A stretch of 64,000 nt of DNA from Steinernema hermaphroditum (lineage: Eukaryota > Nematoda > Chromadorea > Rhabditida > Steinernematidae), in NCBI GenBank assembly GCA_030435675.1, contig CM059625.1, positions 7,626,001 to 7,690,000 on the forward strand, read 5' to 3'. A program made the position numbers and the translations under genes. The notes under the pieces are model-generated. The model was not told where the DNA came from. It made no database searches and was given only the letters and a program-made list of their open reading frames with translations. Shown here in pieces: positions 35,063 through 46,836 of this stretch. Position 1 is the first letter of the stretch; each line of letters opens with the position of its first letter.

Positions 35063-35655
35063 ATGCCACGGTTTAGCATGTTTGGCGCCTCTCGCTTTCA
35101 TCCGACTTCTTTGATTTTTGTCGCCCTTCCCATCATTTTCTTTGCAGGTGAGATCGTTAGAGGAGAATTTCTGCCATGAAAGCCTCTTCTTAGACATTTC
35201 AACTTCGGTTTCACTAACTGATTTTGTGTGCCGCCGTAGGCCCGAAAGTTGTGATAGTTTTGGGAAGCACAGAACGACGGAAACGCGATTCATCTCCGAT
35301 CGACACAGACACATTCCCACGGACTTCTCCTCCTGGGACGACTATGGAAAGACAGTTCCAGACGGAACTGGATATGGGCCGGGCATCGGCCCTCTCTACC
35401 AACCAGGTGATCAAGCGTATGCAACCAGATTATGCAACGATCTGATCTGTAGGTCTGGGAGAGGTGGATGTCCGTACAGGGGTTGGTGTTCAGTACCCCT
35501 TTGGGAATTTTGCTTATCGCCGCGATTTTGAACTTGGTTTCGGTGGATCAGGTCGCATTGGCGGAAAAGCGATAGGATTCGGCGAAGGTTACGGCAATAA
35601 TGGTGATTCTTCGGGACTGCCCGGTTGGCCACATTCGCCACCCCTACTTGGATGA
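35063..35655 (+). CDS. Glycine-rich secreted protein, orphan
   Basis: Not recognised. An ATG at 35063 opens MPRFSMFGASRFHP followed by a hydrophobic SLIFVALPIIFFA, which looks like a signal peptide. The clear coding part starts near 35150 (VRSLEENFCHESLF or a later acceptor) and reads TRFISDRHRHIPTDFSSWDD and YGKTVPDGTGYGPGIGPLYQ. A short intron (GTGATCAAG...CTGTAG) leads to DVRTGVGVQYPFGNFAYRRD and FELGFGGSGRIGGKAIGFGE, ending PGWPHSPPLLG. Codons in this part end mostly in C, as in the neighbouring real genes. The join between signal exon and body could not be fixed in phase. A cuticle or extracellular matrix role is possible but unsupported. Confidence 0.45.
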
Positions 35656-36197
35656 TTGATCCGCCGACCTCCGCAAGCTCAACAAGGCGACCTACACGAG
35701 ACTCGATGTTTGCCGTGCTAATCCACTGTCGATTACCGATCGCGTCGCGCACTTCATTATTCCGGTCATATAGAGTACACCGACGTTTGTTGTTCTTCTT
35801 CACCTTTGGCCAGTCTACTACAATGTAAAAATGTTACTACTTCTTGCAAAGGTCGGAAGTGTATATTATCAGTGATAAATCGAGTCTCATATGCGAAAAG
35901 AAGGCCCTTGGAAAAGTGGAGAGTTCGAACGAAATTTTCCTAGAATCTTTTATGAAAATGTTTATTTTACAATGTTTCCTTTTTGATAAAACACTGTTCA
36001 CTATCAGTGAGGCCCTTATACTAGCCGTGATAGTTAGTAATGCGGTACTGTGGTCCTAGCGCGACCTCCCGGACTGCATGCTTCGCAACTGGCTGTTACG
36101 GTTCTTTTACGGCGGGACGCGCGATTCTTCGTTCTGCAGTTGTTGCGTTTGACGAATGATCCGCATGGACACAAGCTGTCTGACTGGCTTTTAGGTA
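35656..36197. other. Spacer upstream of the CIP2A homologue
   Basis: No gene seen. 36060-36190 is CpG-richer and probably promoter for the next gene. Confidence 0.5.
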
Positions 36198-39100
36198 ATG
36201 GGCACGAGAACTAAATGCGAATTAGACCGTCTACTGCAGGACGTTTTGCTCTTAAGCAAACAGCACTGCAGTGACAACACTTTGAGGGCTTCTACCTCCC
36301 TTGAAGACGCACTAAGCGTAAGTATTTTGATGACCACAGCCTGCAGTTTCCATGCGCAAATTGCAGAATGCCATCAGTGCTACAAAAAATGTCGATCCAA
36401 CAGCCCGTCTTTCGCTCGAAGATCTCTATGTCTCCGATCTCCTTAAGATCATCGACACAATCCTCTCAAATGGCGAGAATTCAGCGCTGCTTCGATCGAA
36501 GTTAAACTTATTGCTGTTCAACTTAGGCATGCACTACTTTGATACCTCCCGCGTTTACTGAGTAGTTTTAGCGCTTTTCAATTTGGAACTTCGACAGTAC
36601 ATGGCCGTGCAGCTCTCCATGTGCGCATCAGCCTATGTTTGTCTGAAACAGTCGATACAAGACGAGCTAGGTCCTCAGAACTTGATAGACATATTGAGAT
36701 TAATACAGGTAGAAAAATCGGTATGTCCTTCTTCATATCTGTTCTCAGGTACTTACGTACGAAAAGAAGCTGCCACTCGGCACGTGGACAAACGACTGCA
36801 TAACCTTTCTGCTCGGCGAAATGTAACTAAAAGCTCGCTTTCGTACAACAAGCTTAACTTCAGATGCAACACAGAAGAGCCCGAATGGCTGTCGAACTGC
36901 TGTGCGATTCTCTGCAACATTGTCTCCAGGTCCAAAACGGTCTGCATCCGCATAAAAAAAGCGGTACTTAGCAATTCTTTCGTCGAAGTTTGTAACAACA
37001 CTTGCAGGTGTTGTACAAACTGTTTCAAAAGCGAATGGTCGAGTTATTGGCCCATGATTCACGAACGGTGGTCGTCTCTGTCCTTGTCATAATCGGCTAT
37101 TTAGACGAAAAGCTCAGAGATACGGTTGGATTCACTTGAATTCTCAAACGCCACAATGGTGCTTTTCAGGTATTCTGCACAAGTAACATTCCACAGACAT
37201 TTCAATGTCTCTTCAACGTTCTCGATCAGTCGGACGGACTGATGACAAGACACATTGGATGCGATCTTTTGAGACGGCTTGTTGTGGCTGAAAATCCGAC
37301 GGTTAGCCAGCGTGTTTTGTCTTAAGTTTTCAGCTTTTTCAGGGTCTCGGTGGTTCGGTTCTAACGACCACTGGTAAGGATTTAGTCCATCTTTCGTTTT
37401 TTGAAAGATCAATTCAGAAAGTGGCCAGTCTCTTTTTGTATCTCGACCCACGCACCGAAGAGAGCGCAAAGGCATGAGACGACAGCTGGAGGGTTCTACA
37501 TCTTGTCTTCTTTAGGTCTATGAGCTCCTCTTGGCGTTTTGCTCCATCCCTACCCTACGAACGCCTGTTTGCTCAGCGATCCTCTCGTCCCCAATCTCCG
37601 CAAGTCGCGCAGCAACTCCATTTTGGGCGATTGCAAAAGCGGCTAAAATGAATTTGACAGAAGCCATCAGCTTTGATGTTCCTATGAGAGCTTGCCACTT
37701 GTTGAGACTCTTATTGAAGGTACAGCTTCAAACGATATTCTCTTGGTCGAAACACAGTTTAGGAGGTGTTCGACAGCGGTAAAAAGATCCGCGACTTCAT
37801 GCAGCTCTCCGCGATTTCTGAAATTGTCACAAACTGCGCTGATGTTCTACAAACCTTTGATGGACCATTATTAGCTGGACGGTGTCAACTCCTAATAGAA
37901 GGATTACGCATAGCGGATGGTGGGAAATGTTGGCTTTTATGTATACCCTTTCGGTTCAGTGGCTGCCGTAGACGATGATTTGAGAGCAGAACTGCTCGTT
38001 ACCATATCTTCAAGCGTTTGTGCAAAAATCCTAAACGATCAGTTTGTCGGTAACTCCGTGGTTCACCAGCTGTCAGCGCCCCAGTCCTCAACAGAAGAAG
38101 TCCCTGGGTGGTGTGTTCATGGAACGGAAGTAGTTCTCGAGTTGACGAAGACTTTGGCGACGTTGAAGGACTTTTCTAAACTGCACAAAGATCTATATTG
38201 GCGAACCCTTAAGGTTGCTCTAACATTACTGACTTTAAACCATCCGTTTATTACAGGACGAAAGACTAATCCCTTTCATTGCGTTTGCGATCACCGACGG
38301 AAACTGTGAGATGGTGTCGACCGCCCTGTTGCTTTACAGTCATTGCAAGCAGGTTCCGGAGTTCCAAACATCCTGGCTAGGGGGCCTCATCGCTTCGTGC
38401 ACGAAATCAAACAGAGATGCTCATGCAGAACAGAAAGGGTATGTACTCCCCGACTTGTCGATACAATCATGCTCAAGGAACGAGGAGAACGTTCTGCATA
38501 TACAAAGATCCCTAAATTCGATACTGTCTTCAGCTTGAAGCAACACCAAATTGTTTCAGACTGAACGGATCGTGTAGCAGCAATTTGAACGAAAGTTTCG
38601 GATCACGTGTGCATATCGGAGGCGACGACCTGGGCAGTTTGCAGATTGATGAACTTCTCACGAAGGTGAAGCAAGGAACAGAAGTAAGCGAAGTTCCACA
38701 GAAGATAGTATGTTGCACTGTTACAGGCGAAAGACTCGCGACTCTCGCTGATCACCAGCGCCTTCGAACAGAAGATGTCCATAATGGAGGTAAGAGCGAA
38801 TTGGCGTACAGTATTTATCCCTGTGATAGGGTCGAGAACGGGAACTGGAACGTTTGCTGGTGGTGCGAACTCGGGCCTTAGAACAGAGTGAAAAGATGCT
38901 GTCAATGTTCAAAAGTACTTCGCAAAGCGCCGAGCCGAACGTTCCGAAGGCTTTAGAAACAAATCTTGAACTGGGCAGACAAAGAAACACGGAACTGAAA
39001 CTAGCAAACGAGAAAATGGAAAAGCTTCTTTCCTCGCTGCAAGCAGAACTCCGATTGTCACACCAAGAGTAAGTGGTTCCCGCCGTTCATTAACGAATGT

Positions 39101-39838
39101 CTCCATTCGCAGAAATGAAGCATTGCGAAGCGAGAAAGTAGATCTAATGGAGCTTCTTGAAACGCAACAAACCGAAAACACTGAGGAAAGGAAAATGCAC
39201 AGCATTCTCAGGGAGAAATTTGACGACATGGCAGCGAAGTTTACACTGTAAGTTCTGATCCAAGGGAATCCAAAACTTCCGAAACACATGGAAAGTGAGG
39301 AAGTACATAGATCACATCGTTCGACTCAATGCTTAATGCTTCATATCACAATGAACTTCTTGCAGGACTTCAAAAACTCTGTTTGAAGCTGAAGATCAAG
39401 TGAAGCGCCTGACAACACAGCTTGGACAACTTGGAGATCTCACCAAAAGTAAGCGTTTCTGTTATAGTTCGCCACAAACAAAAAATTTTAAGACGACCAG
39501 GAGGCCTCCAAGAAGTTAAAGGCGGAAATTTTGACACAGGAGAAGCAAATAGTTGATCTCGAAATAGAACTTGAAAAAGCGAAGAAGAACAACACGAAAC
39601 TCGAAAGTTCACTCAAAGGTGATAACTCACATTTTAGTTGTTTAATCGACATTATTTTTCAGATGAAATGATTAAATCAAGTGAACTTCACACCAACCTA
39701 TCGAACAAAGATACCCATATCCGCAAACTAGAAGAGGAAATCGCCCTTTTGAATTCCGAACTGGAAAAACTAAAAGACGAACAGAAGAAGAACGCGGCGT
39801 TGAAGCAGCAGATGATGGCGATGATGAACAACATGTAG
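36198..39838 (+). CDS. CIP2A: CIP2A homologue (armadillo repeats plus coiled coil)
   Basis: Family known as inhibitor of the PP2A-B56 phosphatase and, in vertebrates, partner of TOPBP1 in mitotic genome maintenance. From MGTRTKCELDRLLQDVLLLS the N-terminal half is helical repeat sequence. Parts line up with human CIP2A: TVVVSVLVIIGYLDEKLRDT, SNIPQTFQCLFNVL.QSDGL, KVYELLLAFCSIPTLRT and a DERLIPFIAFAITDGN-like block, followed by LQIDELLTKVKQGTEVSEV where human has IEELIEKLQSGM. The C-terminal third is a long coiled coil (LEEEIALLNSELEKLKDEQK) ending MMAMMNNM; human ends in MIAMIHSLSGG and a short tail. Estimated length about 900 residues, as in vertebrates. About fifteen introns, mostly about 45 nt. 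Exon edges in the repeat part are approximate. Confidence 0.8.
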
Positions 39839-41274
39839 AAAACGAAGTAGTTGTGTTCACTGTGAACGGGTCCACACCAGGCGATCTTATTGTATTTATT
39901 GGCTGTGCCAAAATTAAATTATTCATTAGCTCGCAGTTTGTACGAAGTGTTCCGACTGCAAATGAGGAAGAGGGCATCGCGGGCGACTGTCAAAAGTCCA
40001 GAGTCGTTGCTTCTCCTCTTTATTCGGGCCCCCGACTTGAAGGCAAACAACTCTTTAGCCCAAAAATCGGCATTGTGAGTCTAAAGGTTTTGGTCGCACT
40101 ACGACGTCATTTCGAAAATGGAACTAAGACGGATAGATCATTCAGAAAGGCGCAGCCTAAGTTTCAAGAGCGGTAGTTACTTTCAACTCCTGGATGTTTT
40201 TGTTTTCTGAAATGGACTTTCTAGTCTAGTTATTAAAGCTAGCTGCTCGACTATGACTACGACTCGACTCGACTTTTACGGTGGCTGGACGAGGGCAAAT
40301 CGCTGCATTACAGGAGGCATATAAGAAGTCAAAATCTCGTTTCGTTTATTTTCTCGGAAAAAGGGCATGACCAAGATACGATTCTTGTGACGACTTTATG
40401 TCGACTGCTCGTTTTTCATTAAAAGTCGCTTCCGATTTTCAAAGGCGCATCCGGCGTTCGCAATTAAAGAAAACGGCCATTTTCCAGCACAAGCTCTTGC
40501 AATAGTGGGTTTGTTTCCGTTGAAAATACCAAATTATTTAATTTCAGCGTTAGTTTAGGGAGTGTGTAGATACAAAAGGGAAATGGTTCTAAACGTTTTT
40601 ATGAAAGCAATCGTTTACGAGCTCTCCGCTTCTGGTGCGACCTAAGTGCGAAAATAAGTCCTTTACGCGTTTCTGTTTTTAACTCTGCTATTCGACTTGC
40701 AAGAAATAGTCTGCAATCCATTTGTTTTGACGCTCCTGGGAATCTAGTCTTGTTATGAAGGTCCAAAATAGCGACTTTTCCCTCATGTTGTGAAGTGTGG
40801 TAGGAAGTGTGTTTCGTCATGAATCGGCCAAAGAACGCTGTCGATATTTTTGTTACATCGCTCATTCGGATACGGTCGCTGCTCAAACATTTGGCCTCCT
40901 AGCTGGTCAACTATTGCATGGTTACTGTTGTTCTATGGGCGTGTTCCTCGACATCGTATACCGCAACAAACTACCGTAATTCACAGTTCTGCGATGTGAT
41001 AGTACGCTGGTTCATGTTCGTCCACAGAACATCAAGAGAGGGTACAAAGCGTGTGAAAAGGCTTGTGATTAGCTATACCTTAGGTTCTAACAATTCTGTG
41101 TGTCCATTCAGCATTTACCTCAAATCATTAACCATGAACGTTTATCGACGGTAACGGACATAAAGCATAGCAGCGAGAATCGGATCTCAGACGACAAAGC
41201 GGGAACGGCTGCAGGTCTTCTAGCGTCTTCTTCGCGCGACGACCATTTCGATGAGCTCGCGACAGAGCTCCGCG
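39839..41274. other. Spacer after the CIP2A homologue
   Basis: 3' flank of the CIP2A homologue and convergent 3' flank of the small peptide gene. The open frame at about 39853-40176 continues from the 3' untranslated region and is not supported as a gene. Confidence 0.55.
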
Positions 41275-41614
41275 TCACTTCGCTGTTGACGGGTCATCAG
41301 ATCCGAAAGAGAAGCCGAGCGTTTTACCATCCTTTTCGACTGAAACTTAATTATGAGCTCATTCTCATGCTGCTCGGCGTTACGTATTCGTCGGTACAGG
41401 TCTTGAGCATCTGCATGAGATTACGGTCATTTCGCGGGTACGACGGGATGATATGGCCGGGAGCTCCTCCGGTGTTTTGATCTGCAGCAAGTTGTCATGA
41501 GGGGTACGGTAGCTGGGACTTACTGAAAGAGAGCCACGTGCCGGCTTCGCTGCCTTGCAGGGCGCAGAGGACAAGTAGGGCACAGATGCCAATGAGCTGC
41601 ATGGAAGAGGCCAT
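41275..41614 (-). CDS. Small secreted peptide, orphan
   Basis: Not recognised. Three exons in matching phase. The signal peptide MASSMQLIGICALLVLCALQ is followed by GSEAGTWLSF. A 43-nt intron (GTAAGTCCC...GCTGCAG) leads to NQNTGGAPGHIIPSYPRND and RNLMQMLKT. A 58-nt intron with acceptor AAGTTTCAG leads to FEKDGKTLGFSFGSDDPSTA and a final K. The mature chain would be about 55 residues without cysteine. It has WLSF just after the signal and GFSFG later, both of the short aromatic type seen in nematode peptide precursors, but no paired basic cleavage sites, so a hormone role is speculative. Its 5' leader lies behind GCTTTCAG. Confidence 0.5.
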
Positions 41615-43469
41615 GGTCTGGAGCTTCTTCGAGCGCTTTCTCACCTGAAAGCAGCCAACTGCCGAGAAATCACTCGAGGGGGTTGTAGGAGAATGCGCCG
41701 TCAAGTTGGAATTGTGAGGCAATTAGATTAAGAAGAAGAAAAGTTAAAGGCGAACGGTTGGTATGAAATTAGCAATTATTAGATTATAGAACGAGGAAAA
41801 TAGGAAAGAGAAAAACAACCTGCGCTGGAATGAGTCAGAAAATAAGGGAGATTTTCTGGCTTTCCGCGCCGTCTACGGACCTGAATCCGACAAAAGCTTG
41901 GACGAGATTGTCGTCATAGGGTGGTCATCGGTATTGGAATTGTAAAAGAAAATGTTCAATTATTCGTAGGAGGCAAAGGAGGAGGCACGTTCCTGAATGA
42001 AACAAAGGGTGGAAGAAAAACAAAGGAGATCGGAACATTGGTCGGTGTCAGGATTGAAGCCGATTTTATGACTTGAAAACAATTAAAGGTCTTCGAAATG
42101 AACGCCGAGCTCGGCTCCTTCAGGGATTTAAAGACAATGATCGCGGCTGTGCAAGACCGGCACTCGGAGGAGGCAAACGATCGGGCCACAGAACCAGGCG
42201 CCAAGACGCGGAAGGACTCGTTCTCCGCATTTATAATTCGCTTCGAAGAATTCTGAAGCCACGACAACATTTATGAAATTTCGCACTAATCGCCGTTGGT
42301 GACCACGCTTGCTGAAGAAGATTTATTGCTACACGACGGTGACGAGACCCTCTGTCAAATTATACTAAGCGAGTGCGACGACGCGTCCACCCTTAGTATG
42401 CCGGATAGGATGACGAACTTCTGACGACATCCACCCTCAAGCGTTCCTTTTTGGGCGCCGCACAGGTAATCGGACGACGGTGAAACCGAATATGCGGTTC
42501 CATTCAATTAATTCCATCGAAAAGTCGGCAGAAAACACAGTGCTGCAAAAAAGGCAAATGAAGAAGCCCTCTTCTCTCGTCGCAACTTTCAGTTTGATGT
42601 CTCCTGTGGGAGGCTGTCCATGAGATGTTATCAAGAATCCAGAGCTGCATCGTGGTTTTATAACTTCGTTAGAGAATACGTAAACGATGGTAAGAAGACA
42701 TCAACTGCACAATTCATTCATAACAAACAATTAATTGATCTCACTCAGCAATTTACTGATAGATTTTGGCTATGAAGCTGATTCTACCGTAACATTTCAA
42801 GCTTTCAATGTACTGTCACCAATGTCTATCAACTATTTAAGACATAATTAGCGTTTATACTTCATTTTGAGTCATCTTCAGACGCGATTCGATACGATTC
42901 GTTCGGAAACCTTGTTTACTTCATATAATGCAAATCAAATTCGCACATTATAACCGCTTGACGGTAAGTTATTGAGTTATTGCGTAAATACATTAGCGTC
43001 GGGCTGAGCGGCCAAGTTCAAGTTGTGCGCTTTCGTAATCCGTAAACAAGACAATCGTCGGCCATAATAACGGAGGATTAATTACCGTATCCCTTTTGCG
43101 TTTTGCGTGCAAATGAAACATTTCATTTCCTAGCAAAATGTTAAGCTACAGTTGAAAAATATCGGAATCGTTGAGTTGCCCGAAACAGCTTATTTCTAGG
43201 TAACTTATTAACGCAGCACTTAATCATCGTCTGGCATCTCGCAGCTGTTAATTGAGGCGATCACCTAGCGCACAAACTCATATTTTCGCTTAAAATTTAA
43301 CAGTCGTAACGAGCCCAATAACAATACTATTATTTTCAGTCAACTGACATACGCGTTTAGTAAACTTTAAGGATTAACATTCTGTCGCCCCATGCTTATC
43401 TGAGTGTTCAGTGAAAACAAGCCATTTCGTTTCGAATTTTACATTTAGTGAGTTTTCTGACTTCCAGAG
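41615..43469. other. Spacer, no gene recognised
   Basis: About 1.85 kb with several short frames on both strands (for example 41956-42270) and no recognisable protein. 42.7-43.4 kb is strongly AT-rich. Confidence 0.5.
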
Positions 43470-43800
43470 GGAGATGTACGAATCCAGGTATCAGGCTGCG
43501 TGAGAAGTCACCCTGAAGATCGAGAAGTCACCCTGCGAAGACGCAACTCCCGGACCAAGGACCCTCTACCTCCGTAGCAGATACGAACTCCGAAGCCCCT
43601 CTGCCGCAAACGCCCCGAAAAAAGATGTGCTGCCGCTTCCACAGTCTTGCCGGTTCCCATGTGAAGCGCTCCGCCACCGACCGGTTCGGCATCAACGCCG
43701 TTCCAGGGATGAAGCCGGCTGCAAGAAACATCATCTGCTTGTCAACTATTCGGTGTCGTGCCAGGCGTAATGTTTTTGACACACGAAATAAAGTCATAAG
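43470..43800 (+). other. Coding-like island, gene structure unresolved
   Basis: GC-rich stretch in AT-rich surroundings, ending in a polyadenylation-like AAATAAAG near 43788. Two plus-strand frames look coding. One reads MCCRFHSLAGSHVKRSATDR then FGINAVPGMKPAARNIICLS. The other reads ELRSPSAANAPKKDVLPLPQ and ends GCKKHHLLVNYSVSCQA with a stop about 20 bp before the AATAAA. A short direct repeat AGAAGTCACCCTG occurs twice at about 43505-43533. Could be the last exon of a small secreted protein; no signal peptide exon was found upstream. Confidence 0.3.
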
Positions 43801-43849
43801 TCGTTCGCTTCGAACGTTGTCGAGTTTTATTAGAGACAACAACGAATGA

Positions 43850-44759
43850 TTTTATAGAACAACTACGGTGCACCTACTCACATGGCTTTGTCAAGCTTTT
43901 GGCGGTTAACTTATGCCAAAAAAAGCCTAGGTTGCGCAGCTGTCGCATCTACGCCGACAAGGTAGAACGTGCCCTTTTAAGTGTTATTTTTACTTTTTGA
44001 ACTACTGCAGGAAACTTGCCGTGTTATGGGTAAGCATCGTGCACTCTCGAAACCAGCTTACTCAATTTTGAGCCCTAAAAGTAAATATTTTCATATTGAC
44101 CACTTTGAAGAGTTGAGATAGAGACAGTGTCCTTTTCAGATAAACGAAACCAGAACAACATCGATGCATTTGTATCATGGTTGCCTTAGTGTATTGTATG
44201 TCGACTAGCAAGAATCTTGGCAGAATACCTCTGCATGTGCGAGTTCAGGCGATTCTTTCCGTCATGCAAACTTCGCTGCATCAATTCAGCATCTTTTCCA
44301 TGTACTATTAAAATGCTAACTCCATGGTTGTACACAACTTGACCGAATATCAAATGTTGACATTTTTCAAACACCACGACTGCACATACCTTAAGCATCA
44401 TCTAAAATTGTACCATGCGTAGCTCTTTTAGACAGATGCGTTGCTTCTATGATTTAACTCGCTTCTGACGAATATTATTATTTCAGATAACTTTAATTGT
44501 TCTCTATACGTCGACCATAACAGCTTCCCAAAGCACATGGGCTGCGCCCCATCGGTCGGCACATGAGTTTTGCCTACTCCTCTGTGGTGACGTGACCCGA
44601 GTTCTCATTGTTTAACAACTGCACCGTGGAGAAATGGTGTACCTACACGCCGATTGTCACTGAATAGTTGTGTACCTCTTCGAAAAGACCCCAAACAAAA
44701 GTGAAAGCAAAACGTATGAGCAGGCGATATCGCGGTGTGAGGGCGAGAGCCCGCCGGGG
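43850..44759. other. Spacer upstream of WDR31
   Basis: No gene recognised. Confidence 0.55.
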
Positions 44760-44773
44760 GTTGCCTTGGCGAC
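44760..44773 (+). promoter_or_regulatory. X-box (RFX/DAF-19 site) of WDR31
   Basis: GTTGCC TT GGCGAC, about 150 bp upstream of the WDR31 start. Same form as the TMEM138 site: full GTTNCC and GGCGAC half-sites with a two-base A/T spacer. Confidence 0.65.
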
Positions 44774-44923
44774 AGCTAAAGACGTCGCATTTGCCTCTTT
44801 ACGCAAAGGTGACACTGCCGCTTAATGGATCCGTGGGAAACGGAGTTTCTGCTCCACTCGTTAATTACATTTCGCTCGATTGTGGTTATCCGATTAAAAC
44901 TCTCAATAGTGCAATTTAGAACG

Positions 44924-46836
44924 ATGGGAACGACCTACTCTCAGGTGCCACAGGACCCTGAGGACCTCATCCGAGATTCCCCCAAGTAAGATTATCTCTA
45001 TCTTCCCATGAAATGGTCGAGTCCCTCGAGGGCCGTTGTTTGTTGTTGTGCCCTTTTTCGTCAATTAGCCGCCATTACCGACAGTATATGGTTGTTTTGA
45101 ACAGTTCTGCATGAGATCAGTCGTCTCAGTGCTCACTGGAAGGAAGAACCTCGTGTATTTTTGCAGACTGATGCGCCTTTCGCCGAGTCATCCATCGTAC
45201 TTCGAGCGCCATCCCGTGATTCGGAAGCCGGTTCATGCAGATTCGATCGGAGCGCTGGCGCCGGTGCGTCCAGGAATGGTACTCACCGGAAGTAGGGATA
45301 AGGTAAACGCTTTGCTTTTTGCCCATCGCACCTAGTTGAGAGCCATCGGGAGTAGAAAAAGTTCAGCTGTCGAGAAAGTAGCAATTGAGAAAAGCTGCTC
45401 GGACTTCTTACTCTGTCCGACTATGGTTTTCAAAGTAAATTTTGAGTGAAGTATCGAAAGTTCAACGCCAATACACACAATAATAGAATACGGTAGTATA
45501 TTCTGATGTCGCGTGTTGATCACCCGAACATTGGTTACATCTCTCTTTAGATCATCGCGCTGAACAATGTAGACACCGGCGAGTGCGTCATGAAGTGGTA
45601 CGGTCATGAGAAGGAAGTGACGAAGGTAGGAACCGAGCCCTTGCACCATTCGTTGCTCCATTTAGGTGCAATACCGACACGCAGCAGGGAAACACTTTGT
45701 AGTGAGTGGGTCACGCGACTGCTCCCTCCGAGTGTGGCAATTCAACGTGTCCCACTCCTCGCAAGTTCTCGAAGGCCACACCATGAGCGTCATGGGCCTT
45801 TCCATTCTCGACGGTTTCGATAGTCACGCAAAACATGATATTGTAGCCACACTCTTTCAGAGTCGAAACTGATTTCGGGAGCCCGAGACACGACATTGCG
45901 TCTTTGGGACATGACACAAGGGACCTGCATCCGAACCGTGAAGCACAGCCGAAATTTGGCAAGCACTGCTCGCTCACATTCTCAAGGAAATGTGATCGTT
46001 TAGGTCACACACATCTGTCACTCAATCCAAAACAATATCATAGTGCAGTCATCGGAGGACAAAGAAATGAAGTAGGCAATTCCTTTGAAGCTATCTGTAA
46101 CTGGACCTCTTACTTTAGAATCTGGGACTGTCGTGATTTGAATTTGGTCGCTCAGATGCCGAAGAAACGCCACATCCAGAGCCACTGCGATCTTTCGCCA
46201 GACGGCATGTACTGTCTCTCCTCAAGCAACGGATTCAACGGTGATGGATGCGAGATTACGGTAGTCTGGAGGGACTCAAACTAAGACATCGTAGCGTTGC
46301 AGCTGTGGGATGTTCGGCAACGGAAGATGATCAGGGAGTACAGAGGTCACGAAGAGTCCGTCACATGTGCCATGTTTTTACCGCAGCAAATCACCTGGAA
46401 ACGGCTTTTACTAAGTGTATCTGCAGACAACAGCACACGAATTTGGAACGTTGATGATGGAGGTGAGTAAAGGACGAATGCCACAAGCACCCGATGCCTG
46501 GGAACATGATATCAGGACCATTAGCAAATGACTATTTTTGAATTCTCACACAGCCAAAAGCTTGTTTTTAGCTTGTCTTTGGAGCGAAGACGTCGGAACC
46601 AAGTCAGATCTGCTCTCCTGTGTAGGATTCAATGACGGAAAGTGAGTGACGGTCTTCATTTCTCCTCCATATCGTCGTCATTCAGCATCGTCGTGAGCGG
46701 AAACAACGCCACTCTTTGCCACTTAACACTTCTCGGAAAGGCCGGTCGTCCGATTCTACACAAAGTCTCCATACAGTCGCTGTCTTCGCCGATGCTCATG
46801 AATTCATCACAAAGTGGCTATCAGATGTCGAGATGA
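44924..46836 (+). CDS. wdr-31: WD-repeat protein WDR31
   Basis: Ciliary beta-propeller protein; in worms and vertebrates WDR31 helps control BBSome and IFT traffic at the cilium. The start MGTTYSQVPQDPEDLIRD has Gly2 and Ser6, an N-myristoylation pattern. Blades follow: GMVLTGSRDK, IIALNNVDTGECVMKWYGHE, KHFVVSGSRDCSLRVWQFN, SQVLEGHTMSVMGLSILD, DSKLISGARDTTLRLWDMTQ, CRDLNLVAQMPKKRHIQSHC, DLSPDGMYCLSSSNGFNGDG, KMIREYRGHEESVTCAMFLP and LLLSVSADNSTRIWNVDDG. The SNGF.G.GCE.TLWD.R block is specific to WDR31 among WD proteins. The final part after CLWSEDVG is more diverged and ends SQSGYQMSR. Introns are short throughout. Confidence 0.92.

Noticed and set aside
35411..35803. Minus-strand 130-codon frame opposite the glycine-rich gene
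   Set aside because: Antisense to exons with better codon use; no protein features.
39853..40176. Plus-strand frame with DLIVFIG, reminiscent of a SUMO-interacting motif
   Set aside because: It lies in the 3' flank of the CIP2A homologue, lacks acidic context and has no supported start.
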